Assembly: GCA_009991425.1 (NCBI GenBank)
Contig: JAACWH010000032.1
Span: forward strand, 1 to 62,437
DNA from: Leptospira sp.
GTDB taxonomy: Bacteria; Spirochaetota; Leptospiria; Leptospirales; Leptospiraceae
Direction: 5' to 3'
DNA length: 62,437 bases
Shown: positions 19,850 to 28,185 of the stretch, in pieces
Layout: every line of letters begins with the position of its first letter
Position numbering within the stretch: position 1 is the stretch's first letter
Program-made: the position numbers and the translations under genes
The notes under the pieces: model-generated
Told to the model about the DNA's origin: nothing
Databases searched by the model: none
The model's input: the letters and a program-made list of their open reading frames with translations, nothing else

Positions 19850-21241
19850 ATGAGAGATTTACTCAAAGATTGTATAAAAAACGAAGATGGTTTTGTTGAA
19901 CTTCGTTATCACAAAAAAGAATCTAGAAGTTTTTATGCAGAAAAAGAACGGGTGGAAAATTCTTCTGTCAAAAAAAGATCGGGTGTTGGTGTTAGAGTTC
20001 TTGTTGATGGCTCCTGGGGATTTGCTTTCACAAGCGAGTTGGACCAAATGAGTATAAAAAATGCCTTAATCAATGCTAAAAATAGTGCAAAGAGTTCTGC
20101 ACCCTTTCGGAAAGATAAAATCCAAAACCTGGCTAAAGGAAAATTAGCTGTTGGCAATTTTCCAGGACTCGGTGTGGACGATATTTCATCTCGAAGCATT
20201 GAAGAAAAAATTGCTCTTGTTTATGAAACACAGAAAAAGGCAAACCATGCTTCTTCTAAAATCCAATCTGTAGGTGTTGGGTATTCTGAAATTTTTGAGG
20301 ACAAAACAATAGTAACAACTGATGGAGTAGACGTTAGCTTTAGTTTAGTGAGACCTGAATTCCGTGTGAGTGCGGTTGCTTCACTGGACGGGACTATCCA
20401 AACGGGGGGCGAAAGCACAGGTGTCACTGGCGGCTGGGATTGTTTATTTAGAGATCGCAAACCTGACCAATATACCCAGGATGCAATAAAGACAGCCATT
20501 GATCTGCTAGATTCCAAGATGCCTGAAGGTGGGATGTCGACGGTGATTCTTTCTCCATCTATTGTTGGTCTTTTAGTCCATGAAGCAATTGGGCATACAG
20601 TGGAAGCCGATTTTGTACTTTCTGGTTCCGTTGCCAAAGGAAAAATCGGAACTCGAGTAGCATCGGATCTTGTTAGCCTCTCTGATAGTGGAATCTCAGA
20701 ATACTATGAGGGTGCTGGAGGAACCTTGCCTGTGGATGATGAAGGAGTTTTTACAGAAAAGACGAACATCATCGAAAACGGAATTCTAAAATCATATCTT
20801 CACAACCGAGAGACAGCGAGTCTTTTTGGAGTCGAACCTACTGGTTCAGCGAGAGCCTGGGAGTATTCCGACCAACCTTTAATCCGAATGAGGAATACTT
20901 ATCTACATCCAGGAAATTCTTCTTTGGATGAAATGATTCAATCTACCAAGGACGGTTACTTTCTTGAAGGTGCACAGAATGGTCAGGCAGATTCAACAGG
21001 TGAGTTTATGTTTGCCGTTCAGAAAGCCTATCGCATTGAAAATGGAAAAATCACCAAACTATTGAAAGGCGTGACTGTTTCAGGACTTGCTTTCGATGTT
21101 TTACAAAATGTGGATATGGTTTCTAAAGAATTCAAATGGGATTTAGGTTCTGGTTACTGCGGTAAGGGCCAACCAGCAAAAGTAGATGCAGGCGGACCTT
21201 ATGTTCGAACCAAAGTTTTATTGGGGGGTTCAAAATCTTGA
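19850..21241 (+). CDS. tldD: TldD metalloprotease subunit
   Basis: The catalytic half of the TldD/TldE (PmbA) heterodimer, which cleaves unfolded or leader peptides inside a closed chamber. The zinc-binding HEAIGH motif is His244, Glu245 and His249, and a later Cys437 in GYCGKGQ provides the third ligand. The surrounding VHEAIGHTVEADFV and DDEGV segments are typical. At 463 residues the length is normal. Its stop overlaps the TTG start of pmbA by four bases, consistent with equal production of the two subunits. The natural substrate in this organism cannot be deduced. Confidence 0.93.
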   Translation: MRDLLKDCIKNEDGFVELRYHKKESRSFYAEKERVENSSVKKRSGVGVRVLVDGSWGFAFTSELDQMSIKNALINAKNSAKSSAPFRKDKIQNLAKGKLAVGNFPGLGVDDISSRSIEEKIALVYETQKKANHASSKIQSVGVGYSEIFEDKTIVTTDGVDVSFSLVRPEFRVSAVASLDGTIQTGGESTGVTGGWDCLFRDRKPDQYTQDAIKTAIDLLDSKMPEGGMSTVILSPSIVGLLVHEAIGHTVEADFVLSGSVAKGKIGTRVASDLVSLSDSGISEYYEGAGGTLPVDDEGVFTEKTNIIENGILKSYLHNRETASLFGVEPTGSARAWEYSDQPLIRMRNTYLHPGNSSLDEMIQSTKDGYFLEGAQNGQADSTGEFMFAVQKAYRIENGKITKLLKGVTVSGLAFDVLQNVDMVSKEFKWDLGSGYCGKGQPAKVDAGGPYVRTKVLLGGSKS

Positions 21242-22620
21242 CCTATGAATTGCTAGAAGCCAAAAGAAAATCCATACTTGATTCCATACAAGCATCCATT
21301 GAATCTGCTAAGAAGATTTCCATAAACGAAGTGGAAATCTTTGCTGGTTATGGACAAGGAGGATCTGTAGGAATTGAGAAGAATGATATCCAATCTTTTG
21401 AGACCTATGAAGAAACTGTGTATGGGATTCGAGTCATTGAATCGGGTTGTGAAGGTTTTGTCACTACTAACGATGGTTCATCCCTTCTCACTTCTATCCA
21501 AGAAGCCAGCGCTCTCGCAAAAGCACAATCCACTCCTGATCCTGACTTAGAACTTCCAAGTAAACCTAATATCATCACTGCATCTTTAGACCATTTAGAT
21601 CCAAGTTTATACGACCTAGATCCTAATAGTATTTTGGAAACTGCCAAAAAAATCCTGCAGTACAGAGAACTGAAATTTCCCAAAGTGAGTTTGGATTCTG
21701 CTGGAGCATCTCTTTCCTATTCATTAAAGGCCATCGGAACATCTAAGGGAATCTTTCGTTCGGAGGCTTCCTCAAGTCTTTCTGCTTCTTTTATGGGTAT
21801 GGCAATCGATGGAGATGACATTTCTAGCTTTGATTCTGAATCTGCCTTTGGTAGAACACCTTCTGAATTTGAAGAAAATTTTGAGGAGAAATACAATCTG
21901 TTTCTTCAGTCTTGCATGAACGGTTTAGGAGCCAGAACTATTTCAAGCTTCAAAGGTTATTTGTATCTTCCCCCTGATGCCATCTTTTCCTTTTTAATTG
22001 GCGGATTTCTTTCCTCCCTTTCCGCAACAAGCATACGAAAGAAAAAGAGTAAAATGGAAGGTCGTATAAATGAACAAGTATTATCTGACAAAATTACTAT
22101 CCTTTCTGATCCAACCAATCCTGAATTAGCTTTATGTACTTCTTTTGACCGAGAAGGAATGAATACAGAAAAAATGAGTATTGTAGAAAAAGGCGTTTTG
22201 AAAAATTTCTTCTACAATCACTTTGAGGCCAAAAAAGCAGGCCTTCAAAAATCCAATGGCTGCGCCACAGGTGGATCTGGTTCTACTCCTGGCTGTGGAC
22301 CCAAAGCCTTGCAGGTAGAAGCAGGAGAAACTGAAGTGAAATCAATGATTCATCCTGATGGAAAGTCTATTTGGGTGAATCGCTTTTCTGGAAATTCAAG
22401 TGGAACTTCGGGAGATTTTTCTGGTGTGATCAAGGGTGGATTTCTTTTAGATGCGGGAGAAAAAATTCCAGTCAAAGAAATTCAAATTGCAGGAAATATG
22501 TATGAGGTTCTAAAAAACCAAATCGCAGCAGTCTCCCTAGAAAGAGAATTGCTTGGCAAATCTACCTGGGCTCCTTCACTATTGATAGAAGGAATCGATA
22601 TTACTGGAACATCTGTTTAA
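21238..22620 (+). CDS. pmbA: TldE/PmbA subunit of the TldD/E protease
   Basis: The non-catalytic partner of TldD. It has the same overall architecture but no HExxxH motif, as expected for PmbA. Typical segments are the N-terminal GYGQGGSVGIEKNDIQSFE and the C-terminal NRFSGNSSGTSGDFSG. The start is TTG, overlapping the tldD stop by four bases. The length of 460 residues is standard. A Gly/Cys-rich loop (near residues 342-355, CATGGSGSTPGCG) stands out and may shape the chamber entrance. Confidence 0.9.
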   Translation: MTYELLEAKRKSILDSIQASIESAKKISINEVEIFAGYGQGGSVGIEKNDIQSFETYEETVYGIRVIESGCEGFVTTNDGSSLLTSIQEASALAKAQSTPDPDLELPSKPNIITASLDHLDPSLYDLDPNSILETAKKILQYRELKFPKVSLDSAGASLSYSLKAIGTSKGIFRSEASSSLSASFMGMAIDGDDISSFDSESAFGRTPSEFEENFEEKYNLFLQSCMNGLGARTISSFKGYLYLPPDAIFSFLIGGFLSSLSATSIRKKKSKMEGRINEQVLSDKITILSDPTNPELALCTSFDREGMNTEKMSIVEKGVLKNFFYNHFEAKKAGLQKSNGCATGGSGSTPGCGPKALQVEAGETEVKSMIHPDGKSIWVNRFSGNSSGTSGDFSGVIKGGFLLDAGEKIPVKEIQIAGNMYEVLKNQIAAVSLERELLGKSTWAPSLLIEGIDITGTSV

Positions 22621-22643
22621 AAAGAATTAGAATCATAAATAAA

Positions 22644-23192
22644 ATGAGCAAAATACAAATTCCTTTAGAGAATATTTCCAAGCCTACACCAGCTTCCTTT
22701 TTCTTAATTGTCTCTTATGAATCGGAGGAAGTATTTTTTCAGGTGAAAGAATTTGCAGAAAATAGTTTCTCTAAATCGATGTATGAATCTATTGCTTTAC
22801 CAAAATGGGTTCTCCCTGACTCGGATAAAATTTTATATACTTCTGGTAATCTAACACGGATTCTTTCTTTTACAAGACGAATACACCGAGAGGAACTTCC
22901 TTCTCTATTTAAAGAGTGTTTGGCTATTTCCAAAAAGTTAAGGAAAAATGATCCAACCATTCGACTTATCCCTGGTTATATGACCAGCCATAATGTTGTG
23001 ATTGCTAGTGCGGTCGATGATTTCCATAGGATGTATCTTTTTCATGGAGTTTATGGAGAAATAGTCTATAAGTATTTTAAATCTCAGCTTATACCTCAGG
23101 AAGTTGCGCCAAGTTTTTTTCATAGTAAAGAAGCTTTATATTTTTTTGCAAATCTACGTGATGCACATGAATTTCATCTTAAGAAAAAATAA
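22644..23192 (+). CDS. DUF4416-like protein (182 aa)
   Basis: A soluble protein with the layout I associate with DUF4416: an N-terminal FFLIVSYE strand and a basic middle ending in IRLIPGYMT. Then comes VVIASAVDDFHRMYLFHGVYGEIVYKYFKSQ, which corresponds to the family's histidine-arginine region. No catalytic role is established for the family. It lies 23 bases after pmbA in the same operon. The assignment rests on pattern memory and not on a search. Confidence 0.6.
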   Translation: MSKIQIPLENISKPTPASFFLIVSYESEEVFFQVKEFAENSFSKSMYESIALPKWVLPDSDKILYTSGNLTRILSFTRRIHREELPSLFKECLAISKKLRKNDPTIRLIPGYMTSHNVVIASAVDDFHRMYLFHGVYGEIVYKYFKSQLIPQEVAPSFFHSKEALYFFANLRDAHEFHLKKK

Positions 23193-23224
23193 AGAAAAGT
23201 TAATAAACTATTTCAACTGAGAAT

Positions 23225-23815
23225 ATGAAAAGTATACTTAACCGAATACGAAATGTTTTCCTTAAAGAAATTTTTAATACAATTATTATTCTTTCTTTTT
23301 GTTTTATGAATTGCAGAGGAGAATTGGAAGTTTCAAATATTCAAATCTGTGATCTTTTTACTAGCCAAGGAAAGTGCAAAGAACCCTGGTCTGATCAAAG
23401 AGAGTATAAGGTAGAATTTCCAGTTAATAAAAAAATGAAAACCTGGGAGGATTTATCTCATCATCTTTACTTTAATGCCAGAGAGACTCCAGGTCTAGTT
23501 GTTCAATGGAATCGAACTTTTACTACGGAAGAAAAAGCGAAATTTTCTTCTAAATCAGAATGTTATGGAATTTATCAATTCTATGGACATAGGGGTAAGA
23601 TGGAAGGTAAGGAAATTGGAAATGATTGGATGGGTTTCTTTCAATATCTAGGAACCATTCTAGAAGAAGAAAGAAAGGCTTCTGGGAAATGGAAGGATGA
23701 TTACTATTTGAAAGAACTTTTTCCTGCAAATCTTGAGCTTGGTTTCCATTGCAACCAAATAGAAACCTTAGTTCCGCTTAAAATAAATCTTATTGTTTCT
23801 GAAGCAAATCCATAA
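23225..23815 (+). CDS. Putative lipoprotein, unknown function
   Basis: An exported protein, probably lipidated at Cys30 (FMNC) after a basic start and a hydrophobic stretch at residues 17-29. The mature 166 residues contain four cysteines and many aromatic residues (NDWMGFFQYLG, WKDDYYLKELF), suggesting a compact disulfide-bonded fold. I do not recognise the family. It closes the eno operon, and its 3' end overlaps the convergent lipid-kinase-like gene by 26 bases, so the two transcripts are complementary there. Confidence 0.6.
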   Translation: MKSILNRIRNVFLKEIFNTIIILSFCFMNCRGELEVSNIQICDLFTSQGKCKEPWSDQREYKVEFPVNKKMKTWEDLSHHLYFNARETPGLVVQWNRTFTTEEKAKFSSKSECYGIYQFYGHRGKMEGKEIGNDWMGFFQYLGTILEEERKASGKWKDDYYLKELFPANLELGFHCNQIETLVPLKINLIVSEANP

Positions 23816-24551
23816 TTGGAAAGACGATTTCATTCCATGATTTTCCAAATAAGGTATTTGATACTAAAACCATTGCTAAACTAGATATAACCGGTATTAG
23901 CAAGTTATCATCTAAAAAACCCTTCCATGTTGTAGAAGAAAAGAATTCAGTAATCCCAGCAATGATTGCTCCTATAATTAATACTATTAATGACGAAAAT
24001 TGAAACTCACCCAGAGGATCAAACATAGAGTATATGGAGTCTGGATTGTAAAAAGAAAATCCCCAGGTTAGAAAAAGTCCGAAAATAGTAGCTGACACAA
24101 TAAAAGCAATAATACCTTCCAAGGATTTTCCATTGTAGAATCGATTCTTTCCATAATTTGCACCAATGTAGGCAGCAAAGGGATCTCCAATCACAAGAAA
24201 AGCAAGGGATAGAACTGCAATTTCAGCAGGGAAAAGATAAATTACAAAAAGGTTAGCAGTAAAATAAGGAAGAGTGGCATTCATATATTGCCTCTCACCG
24301 TCCTTCATAAGAGGGCCTAAAACCTTCCAAAAGAAATTAGAAAACGATTCAGATTTAAAACGGAGAACTTCAGTTATAATTAAAAGAACCAATGAAACTA
24401 CCAAGACGATTACTATTATTGCTCGAGTGGCATATTCAAACTGAAATGTATCTTTATACCAATCTAAATAAAGTGCTAAGGGTATAAACAAACCCAAAAG
24501 ATGCCATGCTTTCCTAACAAAATTAAATGAATTTTTCTTTTCTGATTTCAT
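23790..24551 (-). CDS. SEC59/DGK1/VTE5-type lipid kinase-like membrane protein
   Basis: A polytopic membrane protein of the CTP-dependent dolichol/diacylglycerol/phytol kinase family, related to CdsA. The family's RKxxH start is visible as FVRKAWHLLG (near residue 12). The core FLVIGDPFAAYIGANYGKNRFYNGKSLEGIIAF (two adjoining segments, near residues 120-152) holds the GDP-x3-G and KSLEG motifs. Seven or so hydrophobic segments are present, and the length of 253 residues is right. The substrate could be a polyprenol or diacylglycerol. It follows the STAS gene by 29 bases. Confidence 0.75.
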   Translation of the reverse strand: MKSEKKNSFNFVRKAWHLLGLFIPLALYLDWYKDTFQFEYATRAIIVIVLVVSLVLLIITEVLRFKSESFSNFFWKVLGPLMKDGERQYMNATLPYFTANLFVIYLFPAEIAVLSLAFLVIGDPFAAYIGANYGKNRFYNGKSLEGIIAFIVSATIFGLFLTWGFSFYNPDSIYSMFDPLGEFQFSSLIVLIIGAIIAGITEFFSSTTWKGFLDDNLLIPVISSLAMVLVSNTLFGKSWNEIVFPIMDLLQKQ

Positions 24552-24580
24552 AATTCCTACTCGTTTTCTTTACTAAGAAT

Positions 24581-24937
24581 TTATCTATAAGGTCTTGATG
24601 CTATTTTCATTGCAACTTCTTCATTTTCAGGAACGAGAAATAAATTCTTGATCCCTGCCATTTCAAAAACTTGTTTCACTGAACTAGATAGATTTAATAA
24701 TAATACTCTGGATTTGTTCATGAAACTCATTTCTGCTAATTCTTTTAAGGCTATAATTCCTTGGGATGTAATAAGATTCACATCTTCTAAATCCAATATG
24801 ACTGAACCCTGTCTTAGTGGTTTACGCAAAGAATCTAAAAATCTTTGACTTGTAAATGAGTTTATATTTCCCTGGAACTTGAAAATAGTTACCGACTCTA
24901 TTTTCTCTGATCCAATTGTCAATTCGTCTATGCCCAT
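24581..24937 (-). CDS. STAS-domain anti-sigma factor antagonist-like protein
   Basis: A single STAS domain of 118 residues like SpoIIAA/RsbV, which in partner switching binds a serine kinase/anti-sigma factor when unphosphorylated. The switch loop reads LEDVNLITSQGI: the serine is kept, while the Asp usually before it is Thr. GAGGA lies seven bases before the ATG. The start is only 21 bases from that of a divergent membrane protein gene. A second STAS protein is encoded at 50980 and a SpoIIE-type phosphatase at 52892. No anti-sigma kinase is in the window. Confidence 0.85.
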   Translation of the reverse strand: MGIDELTIGSEKIESVTIFKFQGNINSFTSQRFLDSLRKPLRQGSVILDLEDVNLITSQGIIALKELAEMSFMNKSRVLLLNLSSSVKQVFEMAGIKNLFLVPENEEVAMKIASRPYR

Positions 24938-24958
24938 ACAGTGTTCCTCAACTAAATT

Positions 24959-25711
24959 ATGATTTGCTACTTTTCTGCATGCATTTTTTTTCTTCTTCAG
25001 ACCTTTCTGCCGGATTTTTCAGGAGTAGTAGTTTTGGGGTTTGTACTTCCCTTCTCTCTCTTAATTCAAATGTTTGCTCGATTTGAAAATTCGAATTATT
25101 TACCCAATGCTATTCATATTTATTTCATATTTAGTATATGTGGTATATTATTCATAATTCCTGGAATGATGCCAGCTGAGTTTTTGAATACTACTGCTTT
25201 GGCTATGGTAGCTATCTTTTCCTACCAACTTTCCAAGCAATACTCAATAGATAATAAGTTTGCAATTATGTCCTATTTTTTTTCATCCATAATACTTTGG
25301 CTATCTGGAGGACATTCTATCGCGCTAAGCTTCCTAGCTCTATTTTTTATATTACAAATGAGAAGTATGATAATTCTAAGAATTGTAATATTCTTTCTTT
25401 TAGCTATCGTAAGTAGTTTTATTTTATATATAAATAATGACTTCATTCATGAAATTTTTATTTTTTCAAATTGGGAAGCTTTTCAAATACAAATCCTTTT
25501 CATGAACTACCAATTTATCTTTTTTTTGACCTTGTTAATTTATTTTATACTCCAATGGATCATTTATTTAATACGGAATTCTGAAAGTCCCAATCTTTTG
25601 AAATTTGGAATCTATTCCATTTTCTTTCTTTTAATTTTTTTATTTCAGTCCTGGATTTTTTCGGTTTTTCTCTTTTTTTCATCCTTGCCGAAGCAAAGCC
25701 AGGGTAAATAA
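24959..25711 (+). CDS. Hypothetical polytopic membrane protein (250 aa)
   Basis: About eight hydrophobic segments spread over the whole length, few charged residues, and no motif that I recognise. No ribosome site is obvious before the ATG, so the true start could differ slightly. It is the first of three genes (with the 119-residue coiled-coil protein and the SurA-like lipoprotein) spaced by 22 bases and one base. It is divergent from the STAS gene. A role linked to envelope protein export or folding is guessed only from these neighbours. Confidence 0.55.
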   Translation: MICYFSACIFFLLQTFLPDFSGVVVLGFVLPFSLLIQMFARFENSNYLPNAIHIYFIFSICGILFIIPGMMPAEFLNTTALAMVAIFSYQLSKQYSIDNKFAIMSYFFSSIILWLSGGHSIALSFLALFFILQMRSMIILRIVIFFLLAIVSSFILYINNDFIHEIFIFSNWEAFQIQILFMNYQFIFFLTLLIYFILQWIIYLIRNSESPNLLKFGIYSIFFLLIFLFQSWIFSVFLFFSSLPKQSQGK

Positions 25712-25733
25712 TGATTTAGAACGGAGGATTGTT

Positions 25734-26093
25734 TTGCAATTAAAAGTAATACATGCATTCAAGAAACTAGAAGAGATCAATCGTGATTTAATTGAATTAT
25801 CTAAATTAAGCGAACGTATAGCTGAAGATAGAGATTATTCAGGTTTTTTGAAAGAATCCTTCCAAACAGAAATTCAAAAATTGAAAACTAACCGAGAAGA
25901 AATATTCCATATTAAAGTCGATCAACCTCAATTTTCAAAAGCTATTCAATCTTCCAATCCCAAAGAAGATGGGCAGAAGCTCTACCAAGACAATGAGAAA
26001 AGCTTTCGAGATGAGCAGACTGGAACACAGAATGAACTCAATACTAAAAAAGAAACTAAGAAAAAACCGGAGAGACCCGTTTACAAATACTAA
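25734..26093 (+). CDS. Hypothetical coiled-coil protein (119 aa)
   Basis: A soluble charged protein; residues 1-60 look like two helices of a coiled coil, and the last 25 residues are a Lys/Glu/Pro-rich tail that is probably disordered. The TTG start is preceded by ACGGAGGA, a strong ribosome site. The stop is one base before the ATG of the SurA-like lipoprotein gene, so the two are likely coupled. No known family is recognised. Confidence 0.6.
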   Translation: MQLKVIHAFKKLEEINRDLIELSKLSERIAEDRDYSGFLKESFQTEIQKLKTNREEIFHIKVDQPQFSKAIQSSNPKEDGQKLYQDNEKSFRDEQTGTQNELNTKKETKKKPERPVYKY

Positions 26094-26094
26094 T

Positions 26095-27609
26095 ATGAAA
26101 CAAATGAAAAAACTACAAAAACTAACATTCATATTCATCATTTCATCCTTATTCACTTTAATGAACTGCAATTTTGATTCAGACGCATTTGCTTCCTTTG
26201 AGGGTGGAATTGTCACAAGAAAAGAAGTTCGTGATTTTTACGATATACGTGGATTAAAAATTACAGATGAAAATGCTTCTATATCAAGACAGGCGAACTT
26301 AGTTGAACAGATTGCCCTTCAAAAAATTATTTATAATGAATATGTTAATTCAGGAAAGTATTCTAAAGAATTTTTAGACAGTTTGGTGAGATTAACCAAA
26401 GGTCAAATCTTGCTTTCTTTATATAAAAAATCATTCGAAGAGAAAAAGCTAAAAGAAACTCCTATGGAGCTAATTAACATGCAAATGTTGGTTTTGCGTG
26501 ATCCTGATGATTCTTTAGATGAAAAAGGACAAGAATTACTTAATAAACTCAATTCCGCATCATCAGAACGCGAGATCAATGAGATAATTATTGATAATAC
26601 ACAGGATGAATCTAGAAAAGCAATCAACGGAATGATTGAGCCTTTTTGTTTAAATTGTGGACCCAATCCATTTGAAGATGTTCTTTCTGAAGCAATTCAA
26701 TCCGATGACAATAAGTTCTATCTAAAGAAATCAGGTGGAGTAATTTATATTGTTAGAAACATGGGAATCAGAAAGATTCATGAGGTAGCAATTGGTCGAT
26801 ATCTAACAAAGGCTTTTGCTAATTTTGAATCTATGGCTAAAGATTATGAAGCCAAGGCTACTGACGAAAATGAAAAGCAAACTGCAAAATACTATTCTGA
26901 ATCCGAACCTGAAGAACGAGGCATTCCTATGGGTGAGCAGTTTTCTCGCCAATTTAAAAATGCACTGTGGCAGGAAGAACTAGAAAGAATAAAAAATGAA
27001 AGTAAAATTGAAGTTCCTAATGCTCCTCCATTGAGTTCCCCTGACGATATATCAATGTCAGATTTTCCAGATAATCGAGTTCTAGCTAACTTAGCTAATT
27101 CAGAAGCTATTACAATTGGTAGCTTCAAGAAGGAATTCAAAGAATTAAGTATAGTTTTAGGAAAGGGTTCAGAAGAAGGAGAAAAGCAAGAATTATGGGA
27201 TATGTTGAATTTCTTCTATAATATCTACCTTTCTTCGCTCTACCTTCAAGAAGATTCTAAATCCAATCAAATCATGGAAACAGAACTTTATAAGGACTCT
27301 TTGGAATATCTTCGTTATTCTTTAACCTGGGCTCTATTTATGAAAGATATTTCTAATGAAAAAGTGGAAGTCTCTGAAGCAGAAATGAGAGAAAATTATG
27401 AAACAGGCAAAATGTTTTCTTATTCCACCCCTGATCCAAATAACCCTCAGAAGAAAATAACTAAACCATATGCTGCTGTGCGAGCGGATATTTTGAAGGA
27501 TATGGAAAATGCGAAAAGAAAAGCTATTTTCGATAAGAAATTAGATGCTATGCGCGAAAAATACAAACTTGTTTTAAATAATGAAATATTTAGAAATGGA
27601 AAAATTTAA
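26095..27609 (+). CDS. SurA/PrsA-like periplasmic folding lipoprotein
   Basis: Probably lipidated at Cys25 (TLMNC). The mature protein begins with a SurA_N-like segment (FASFEGGIVTRKEVRDF), then helices, and a parvulin-like middle: MQMLVLRDPD, a LLNKLNS helix, and later SGGVIYIVRNMG. I infer a peptidyl-prolyl isomerase or chaperone role in outer-membrane protein folding. A CLNC motif (near residue 186) is unusual for the family. I chose the ATG at 26095, right after the upstream stop and directly before the signal peptide, over a frame start inside the previous gene. The length is 504 residues. Catalytic isomerase residues are not clear, so a pure chaperone is possible. Confidence 0.6.
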   Translation: MKQMKKLQKLTFIFIISSLFTLMNCNFDSDAFASFEGGIVTRKEVRDFYDIRGLKITDENASISRQANLVEQIALQKIIYNEYVNSGKYSKEFLDSLVRLTKGQILLSLYKKSFEEKKLKETPMELINMQMLVLRDPDDSLDEKGQELLNKLNSASSEREINEIIIDNTQDESRKAINGMIEPFCLNCGPNPFEDVLSEAIQSDDNKFYLKKSGGVIYIVRNMGIRKIHEVAIGRYLTKAFANFESMAKDYEAKATDENEKQTAKYYSESEPEERGIPMGEQFSRQFKNALWQEELERIKNESKIEVPNAPPLSSPDDISMSDFPDNRVLANLANSEAITIGSFKKEFKELSIVLGKGSEEGEKQELWDMLNFFYNIYLSSLYLQEDSKSNQIMETELYKDSLEYLRYSLTWALFMKDISNEKVEVSEAEMRENYETGKMFSYSTPDPNNPQKKITKPYAAVRADILKDMENAKRKAIFDKKLDAMREKYKLVLNNEIFRNGKI

Positions 27610-27616
27610 CACAATT

Positions 27617-27646
27617 TTGAATTTTTTTATTGAACTGATTTATACA
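27617..27646 (+). promoter_or_regulatory. Candidate promoter of the tandem-HTH gene
   Basis: TTGAAT and TATACA with an 18-base gap, about 30 bases before the ATG at 27678. It lies in the 68-base gap after the SurA-like gene. The match is fair, and AT-richness weakens it. Confidence 0.35.
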
Positions 27647-27677
27647 ATTGTTAATCTAATACATGAGGGTAGTCTGA

Positions 27678-28100
27678 ATGAATAATCATATTTATATGTT
27701 GAGAAAAAAAAGAGCAATTAAGCAATACGATATGGCTCGTGCTTTAGGTGTATCACCTAGTTATTTATCTAAAATTGAAACTGGCAGCCAAGAGCCAACA
27801 GAGAAATTTAAGGTTGCATGTTCCAAATATCTTAAAACTAGCATTGATAAGTTATTTAATGATTCAGCTGTAGAAGAGATCTATCCCGAATTCACTTCAG
27901 GTCTTAACAACAGACTTTGGGCTAAAAGAAGAGAGATGGGAATTAAGCAATATGATATGGCTAAGAAATTAAAAGTATCAACTCCTTTTCTTTCAAAAGT
28001 TGAATTAGGCTTGCTTGAGCCACCTGAAGCCTTCAAGAAGCTTGCTTCTAAAGTTTTCAAAATGACTCAAAATGAGCTATTTCTTTCCAAAGTTCAATAG
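27678..28100 (+). CDS. Tandem XRE-type helix-turn-helix regulator
   Basis: A 140-residue DNA-binding protein made almost wholly of two Cro/C1-type HTH domains. The first has KQYDMARALGVSPSYLSKIE (near residues 15-34) and the second KQYDMAKKLKVSTPFLSKVE (near residues 90-109), 75 codons apart. The two domains are alike even at DNA level (ATTAAGCAATA-C/T-GATATGGCT at 27717 and 27942), so this is a fused duplication. One chain may thus mimic a dimer and bind an asymmetric or palindromic site. There is no ligand domain. A terminator follows 24 bases after the stop, so it is probably its own transcript. Confidence 0.85.
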   Translation: MNNHIYMLRKKRAIKQYDMARALGVSPSYLSKIETGSQEPTEKFKVACSKYLKTSIDKLFNDSAVEEIYPEFTSGLNNRLWAKRREMGIKQYDMAKKLKVSTPFLSKVELGLLEPPEAFKKLASKVFKMTQNELFLSKVQ

Positions 28101-28124
28101 TTTTTCCTAAACTTCCTCCAAATA

Positions 28125-28164
28125 AGCAGTCAAAAAGACTTTCTTTATTGACTGCTTTTTTTAT
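28125..28164 (+). terminator. Rho-independent terminator after the tandem-HTH gene
   Basis: AAGCAGTCAA (28125-28134) pairs perfectly with TTGACTGCTT (28149-28158) and is followed by a run of T. It separates the regulator from the NSS transporter gene, which starts 22 bases later, so that gene's promoter would have to lie inside or very near this hairpin. Confidence 0.8.
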
Positions 28165-28185
28165 TCCCAAACTGATAAATATATA

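Noticed and set aside
25969..26094. Longer start for the SurA-like lipoprotein, inside the coiled-coil gene.
   Set aside because: It would bury the signal peptide behind 42 charged residues; the ATG at 26095 gives a proper lipoprotein signal.
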